Source of the DNA: Armatimonadota bacterium | Lineage (GTDB): Bacteria > Armatimonadota > Fimbriimonadia > Fimbriimonadales > Fimbriimonadaceae | Assembly: GCA_025363835.1 (NCBI GenBank) | Contig: JANYLD010000235.1 | Coordinates: 1-33,930 of the forward strand | Direction: 5' to 3' | DNA: 33,930 bases | Part shown: in pieces, positions 30,367 through 33,930 of the stretch | How the letters are laid out: each line of letters begins with the position of its first letter | How positions within the stretch are numbered: position 1 is the stretch's first letter | The notes under the pieces: generated by a model | The model's database searches: none | The model's input: only the letters and a program-made list of their open reading frames with translations | Told to the model about the DNA's origin: nothing | Translations under genes and position numbers: made by a program

Positions 30367-31041
30367 CCGACCCTCGATCACAATCGTGAACTCGCCCTTC
30401 CTGGGCACCTCACCGTCCGTCGGTACATAGGGAAGGCGCGACCGGAAAACCTGCTCGTGCGACTTCGTCATCTCCCGGCAGATGGCATACCGCCGATCCC
30501 CCAAAACCTTCCCCGCCGCCTCCAGCAAACCCTTCAGACGAAACTGCGACTCAAATAAAATCAGCGTCAATGGAGAGTCTGCAAAAGGCGCGAACTCCGA
30601 GCGCATCTCCCCCGCCTTTCGCGGCAGAAATCCCAGAAAAACAAACCGCTGCCCGAAAAATCCACTCAGACTCAGCGCCAAGACCGGTGCGCAAGGTCCC
30701 GGAATCGCCTCCACGACCAAACCCGCCTCATGGCATAAGTCGCACAAAATAGCCCCTGGGTCGCTCACCACAGGCGTTCCGCCATCCGTCAGAACCGCGG
30801 CCCGTGCCCCCGCCACAACCTCTTCCAAATAGCGCTGAATCTGCTCTTGCTTCGTGTGGTCGTTCAGGACACGCATAGGTTTCCGAACGCCCAAATGCGA
30901 TTGCAGCTTTCCGCTGATCCGGCTGTCCTCTACAAACCAAACGTCTGCGGAGGAGATCGCCTCAATTGCGCGCGGCGAGAGATCGGATAGGTTTCCGATC
31001 GGAGTCGCCACGAGTACAAGGCTTCCGCGGGGTCCGTTCAC
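30355..31041 (-). CDS. rsmI: 16S rRNA (cytidine(1402)-2'-O)-methyltransferase
   Basis: RsmI methylates C1402 of 16S rRNA with SAM, tuning start-codon fidelity. The 228-residue protein has LVLVATPIGNLSDLSPRA, EDSR (usually EDTR), LTDGGTPVVSDPG (usually SDAGTP), IPGPCAPVLALSLSGF, FLGFLPRK and ICREMTKSHEQVFR. It is shorter than E. coli RsmI (286), ending soon after GEFTIVIEG at a stop supplied by a heptamer array, so it lacks the C-terminal extension. The start is GTG, overlapping the TGA of the upstream chaperone gene (GTGA). Confidence 0.93.
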   Translation of the reverse strand: MNGPRGSLVLVATPIGNLSDLSPRAIEAISSADVWFVEDSRISGKLQSHLGVRKPMRVLNDHTKQEQIQRYLEEVVAGARAAVLTDGGTPVVSDPGAILCDLCHEAGLVVEAIPGPCAPVLALSLSGFFGQRFVFLGFLPRKAGEMRSEFAPFADSPLTLILFESQFRLKGLLEAAGKVLGDRRYAICREMTKSHEQVFRSRLPYVPTDGEVPRKGEFTIVIEGRRKR

Positions 31042-32804
31042 TTGCCCGTTGTGGCGTTAGCCGGTGGGGCGGTGTTGGTCTTAGGAGGCGTTGTTATAGG
31101 AGCGGCTGGCTTCGCAGTCGATTTGGCCTTTGCGGCGGCTGCGGCAGCATCGGCTGCATTCTTCTTCATAAGCTCTTCGTTCTTCTTTCTGTTCTCCGCG
31201 TCCTGGCGCTCCGACTCGAGCTTCATAGCATCCTCTTGATGCATTGTAACGAGCCAGTGGTCGAGCGCGCCCTGTATCGACTTGGCGTCTAGATCGTTGA
31301 TCTTCTTCGCTTCCTTCATCTTGTCAAGCTTGGCCAGGATCCCTTCATAGTTCTTCTGATCCTCCACAGACGTGCCAGTCAGCGCTATCGCGGCCGATTT
31401 CACTTGGTTGGCCGCATCTGTTGAGTCGTTCGTCGCCAAGTAGAGATCCGCTAGTTCCAAACGCAAAGTCGGGCTCTCGCTGCCTTGAAGAAGGGCGTTC
31501 AAAGCACTGATTCGATCCGGTGCCATCGCCTTCTTCCTGTCCGGCGTCGCTGACTGATACAGCGCATTGTTGGCCGCATAGTAGGCAAGAGCCGCGACGC
31601 GGCCGTCTGAGCCCTTCAGCGCATTCTTCGCTTCTGTCTCGACCTCTGCCAGCTTCGCTTCTCGCTTGTCTGGCGCCAAAGAGGGGTCCTGGATCGTCGT
31701 GTTGAAATCGTAGACGGCTTGGTAAGCAGGGCTAAACCACTTAGGAGGGTTCGCCTTTTTGAACTTTTCAAGGTCCGCCATCATGGTCGTACTTGCAGTC
31801 TGCTGCTGAAAATTCTTGCGGAGCTGATCCTTGTTCTTCTCAAAATCTGGCGGCAAGGTCTGAGTTATCTTGACGATCTTAAAAATAGACGTGCCCGTGT
31901 TCATATCGATCGGATCGCTTACTTCGCCCTGCTTAAGTTTGAAGAGAGGCTTGTACTCAGGCAAATACTGTGCAATCTGAGCAGAAATGTCGATCGGATC
32001 GGTAATGGATTTGCCGGCTTGAGCTTTCGCCGTGCTGTACTTCTTGATCGCATCCTCAAAGCTCATTCCTGCCTTGATGTCCGCAAGCGCCTTCGTGACC
32101 AGTGCCTGTCCCTCAGAACCGGTTTTTCCCTCGAATGAGATTCGCTGGGCGGAAACAGTGCTGTATGAGGCCTTGAGATCGTCGTCGGTGACGTTTGTCT
32201 GAGCTTGGTACTGGGCGGTCAGGCTTTGGTTAGCGACTTCGGATCGGATTAATTCCTTCTTTTGAGGATCACTAAAAGCAGTGTTGAAGTTGTCGGTGAA
32301 TTGCTGTCGTTCCTCTTCTAGCGAGTGGCCGGCATCCTTTTGAAAGGCGTCTTCAAATTCTTTGCCGGAGGCATTGGGTGCAAGTTTATGGTTCTGGACC
32401 AAGATATCTCGGTGGGTCTTCACCTGCTGTGCCCAGAGGCTGGGGATCGCCTCTTGAACCGCTTTATCATCCAACGTAAGCCCTTTGCTGGCAGCAAAAG
32501 CAAGGCCGTAGACGTGATCCAGGACGTTATTGAGCGCTTGCCCGTATGATGTGGCTTCGTCAGTCGCCGTGAACGAGGGGGCACTGTTCCGCTGGGAGTT
32601 CACAATCCCGTCAATTTCGTCGCTCGTGGCCGAGAACTTGGCCACAGTGGCGATTGGCGTTGACGTGTTTTCCTGCGCGCCCTGCCCTCCGGCTCTGTTG
32701 CCGCATTGAAGAGTAAGAGCGGAAATGGAGAAGGAAAGAAACAGCAGCGCGAAGCAGCCGATCCCATATTTTTCTACGAATTTGCGTACGGATTCTATTG
32801 ACAC
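31038..32804 (-). CDS. Membrane-anchored SurA/PpiD-like parvulin chaperone
   Basis: A 588-residue extracytoplasmic folding factor. Residues 15-33 form an N-terminal membrane anchor or uncleaved signal (GCFALLFLSFSISALTLQC); the Cys is not in a strict lipobox. A SurA_N-like helical region follows (about 75-220). A rotamase-like section of about 100 residues starts near 225 (AQRISFEGKTGSEGQALVTKALADIKAGMSFEDAIKKYS, KQGEVSDPIDMNTG). The C-terminal third is helical, TPR-like (LRLELADLYLATNDSTDAANQV), ending in an Ala/Lys/Pro/Thr-rich tail. Prolyl isomerase activity is uncertain. The start is GTG with no ribosome site; TAGCTT lies three bases upstream, so it may be leaderless. Confidence 0.8.
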   Translation of the reverse strand: MSIESVRKFVEKYGIGCFALLFLSFSISALTLQCGNRAGGQGAQENTSTPIATVAKFSATSDEIDGIVNSQRNSAPSFTATDEATSYGQALNNVLDHVYGLAFAASKGLTLDDKAVQEAIPSLWAQQVKTHRDILVQNHKLAPNASGKEFEDAFQKDAGHSLEEERQQFTDNFNTAFSDPQKKELIRSEVANQSLTAQYQAQTNVTDDDLKASYSTVSAQRISFEGKTGSEGQALVTKALADIKAGMSFEDAIKKYSTAKAQAGKSITDPIDISAQIAQYLPEYKPLFKLKQGEVSDPIDMNTGTSIFKIVKITQTLPPDFEKNKDQLRKNFQQQTASTTMMADLEKFKKANPPKWFSPAYQAVYDFNTTIQDPSLAPDKREAKLAEVETEAKNALKGSDGRVAALAYYAANNALYQSATPDRKKAMAPDRISALNALLQGSESPTLRLELADLYLATNDSTDAANQVKSAAIALTGTSVEDQKNYEGILAKLDKMKEAKKINDLDAKSIQGALDHWLVTMHQEDAMKLESERQDAENRKKNEELMKKNAADAAAAAAKAKSTAKPAAPITTPPKTNTAPPANATTGK

Positions 32805-32889
32805 TTGAAGCTAGCACCTATCCCGAAGGCGACCATGAGTATGACAGAACGCTCTAATTCTTGCGATTTTGGAGTTACCCCCTAGACTA

Positions 32890-32930
32890 GTAGACACAAA
32901 GGACGTATAATGCGTCTACAGGCTCGTAGA
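32890..32930 (+). promoter_or_regulatory. lexA promoter with a possible LexA operator
   Basis: TATAAT at 32906-32911 is a perfect -10. GTAGAC (32890-32895) and GTCTAC (32914-32919) flank it symmetrically. TCTAC-N6-GTAGA at 32915-32930 forms a second palindrome right at the expected transcription start. These half-sites are good candidates for autorepression. An ATG at 32910 overlaps the -10 and is not the start. Confidence 0.5.
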
Positions 32931-32972
32931 AATTATTCTCTACCGGCCTTGTCCAACTCGAAGGAGCAATCG

Positions 32973-33605
32973 ATGGCGAAGGGTCTTACCAAACGACAAG
33001 AGCTTATCCTGCAATATATCTTGGATTACATCCAGAAAGAAGGCTTTCCACCGTCGATCCGAGAAATCGGACGAGATTTTCAGATCGGTTCTTTGCGCGG
33101 CGTCACCGTTCACCTCGACGCTCTGGAGCGGAAGAGCTACATCACTCGAGCCAACACTCCGCGTTCCATCCGCGTTATTCACCCTGCCTATCAAGTTTCC
33201 AACAAGGTCGTCATGCTGCCCCTCGTGGGATCCATTGCCGCAGGCGTACCCATTGAAGCCCAAGAGCACATCGAGGACATGATCCCTGTTCCTTACGAGA
33301 TGGTCCGCAACGTGGACAAGGCTTTCCTCTTGCGCGTTCGTGGAGACTCGATGATCGGAGACGGCATTCTGCCCCGCGACCTCGTTGTCATCAAGCCTCA
33401 AAAGACCGCCAACCACGGGGACCTTGTTGCGGCAATGTTGGGCGACGAAGCGACGGTCAAGCGCATCCACTTCGATGCCAACATGAACGTAAAACTGATG
33501 CCGAGCAACCCCGCATATCAACCGATCGAAGTCGATCGGGAAGATTCCATGGTCATCGGCAAAGTCGTCGGCCTTATCCGTGACTACGAAGGCATGGCCT
33601 TCTAG
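32973..33605 (+). CDS. lexA: LexA repressor
   Basis: LexA represses the SOS regulon and cleaves itself when RecA filaments form. The 210-residue protein has the N-terminal winged HTH (MAKGLTKRQELILQYILDYI, FPPSIREIGRDFQI, VTVHLDALERKSYI). The cleavage site is Ala-Gly in SIAAGVPIEA. The catalytic Ser is in RGDSMIGDGILPRD and the Lys in DEATVKRI. AAGGAG six bases before the ATG at 32973 fixes the start; an in-frame ATG 21 codons upstream lies in the promoter. It is divergent from the parvulin gene and followed by a strong terminator. Confidence 0.97.
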   Translation: MAKGLTKRQELILQYILDYIQKEGFPPSIREIGRDFQIGSLRGVTVHLDALERKSYITRANTPRSIRVIHPAYQVSNKVVMLPLVGSIAAGVPIEAQEHIEDMIPVPYEMVRNVDKAFLLRVRGDSMIGDGILPRDLVVIKPQKTANHGDLVAAMLGDEATVKRIHFDANMNVKLMPSNPAYQPIEVDREDSMVIGKVVGLIRDYEGMAF

Positions 33606-33626
33606 ATTTCAGAGCACCCCCCTCTT

Positions 33627-33654
33627 AAGGCCGGCGCCTGCCGGCCTTTTTTTT
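33627..33654 (+). terminator. Rho-independent terminator of lexA
   Basis: AAGGCCGGC at 33627-33635 pairs perfectly with GCCGGCCTT at 33640-33648 around a GCCT loop, followed by eight T (33647-33654). Confidence 0.95.
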
Positions 33655-33823
33655 CACGCAAGCTATTTGGAAGTGCGCGAGCAAGGAGACTGTTGCAATG
33701 GCTCGGCAGGGCAATTTTGAAGTGACGTCGAGTGATGAATTTTTCCCAGGGGGCGAAATGGGATTGCGAAAGAGTGGGTTGTGCGCCCAAAAAACACTCC
33801 ATCTGGGCTTTCGTGTGGGATTT

Positions 33824-33930
33824 TCAGGGGATGAGCCCTGTAAGGATCTGGAGATTAAAGGTTAGGGCGGCCAGGCCGAATTCGATGCCTGCTTTTTCCT
33901 TGCCTCGGAGCCTAAACTTTCGCAATCGAT
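33824..33930 (-). CDS. C-terminal end of a transposase (IS1182/DDE-like), partial
   Basis: The minus-strand frame is open from the window edge and ends in a TGA at 33824. It reads RLRKFRLRGKEKAGIEF, then GLAALTFNLQ. The RGKEK-x-x-x-EFGL-x-A-x-x-NL pattern is typical of the C-terminus of IS1182/IS5-like DDE transposases. Only 35 residues are visible, so family and integrity are uncertain. The 170 bases between the lexA terminator and this stop contain no gene I can support and may include the element's terminal repeat. Confidence 0.6.
   Translation of the reverse strand, partial: RLRKFRLRGKEKAGIEFGLAALTFNLQILTGLIP

Noticed and set aside
32910-32972. Longer LexA N-terminus from the ATG at 32910
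   Set aside because: That ATG lies within the TATAAT promoter element, while the ATG at 32973 has AAGGAG at good spacing and the family N-terminus.

Overview
The window is a chromosomal stretch of a moderately GC-rich bacterium, densely packed with housekeeping genes. Several traits fit a deep-branching lineage such as Armatimonadota (Fimbriimonadia-like): prepilin-type proteins ending in an H-X9-DG motif and an EF-hand, many starts without a Shine-Dalgarno, selB, an AI-2E transporter and an FHA protein beside dnaA. This placement is an inference from protein character only; no search was possible.

Layout. 1-3402 (+): the end of a DUF374-type acyltransferase, tatD, a 45-bp-arm inverted repeat, and selB. 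3440-7138 (-): a tightly overlapping run of a glycosyltransferase, a Trm112-like Zn-ribbon protein, aroQ and an M24 peptidase, followed by a degenerate ABC ATPase. 7175-7597 (+): a small exported protein. 7594-11862 (-): asnS, an MsbA-like ABC exporter and an iron/cobalamin-type ABC ATPase. 11906-13631 (-): two tandem paralogous HTH-plus-membrane proteins of unknown role, apparently leaderless. 13904-18398 (+): pyrG, then a three-gene pseudopilin operon. 18457-19566 (-): an AI-2E family transporter, then tRNA-Lys(UUU) (-). 20000-21040 (+): purM. 21159-22535 (-): dnaA. 22586-22846: a possible oriC. 22847-25401 (+): thiN, an FHA protein, a creatininase-family hydrolase and a beta-barrel-like secreted protein. 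25473-27567 (+): hflX and prmC. 27743-28279 (-): two small basic proteins sharing a KGWETRR tail. 28400-29612 (+): a cobalamin riboswitch and a pseudopilin gene. 29769-30191 (+): OsmC. 30355-32804 (-): a parvulin-like chaperone and rsmI. 32973-33605 (+): lexA with a strong terminator. 33824-33930 (-): the C-terminal end of a transposase, running off the window.

The most notable structure is not a gene. Between 18.4 and 30.4 kb, eight intergenic sites carry tandem arrays of 7-bp units. The unit sequence differs from site to site but the period is always seven. Several arrays have a reverse-complement partner array and can fold into long stems. One pair forms a peripheral arm of the cobalamin riboswitch. 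Another array runs into the following pseudopilin gene and is translated as a seven-residue repeat (SRITHLE, SRIPYPL, SRIANPA) just before the prepilin cleavage site. A third supplies the stop codon of rsmI. They resemble the short tandemly repeated heptanucleotide (STRR) sequences known from filamentous cyanobacteria, here with signs of being co-opted into RNA structure and protein.
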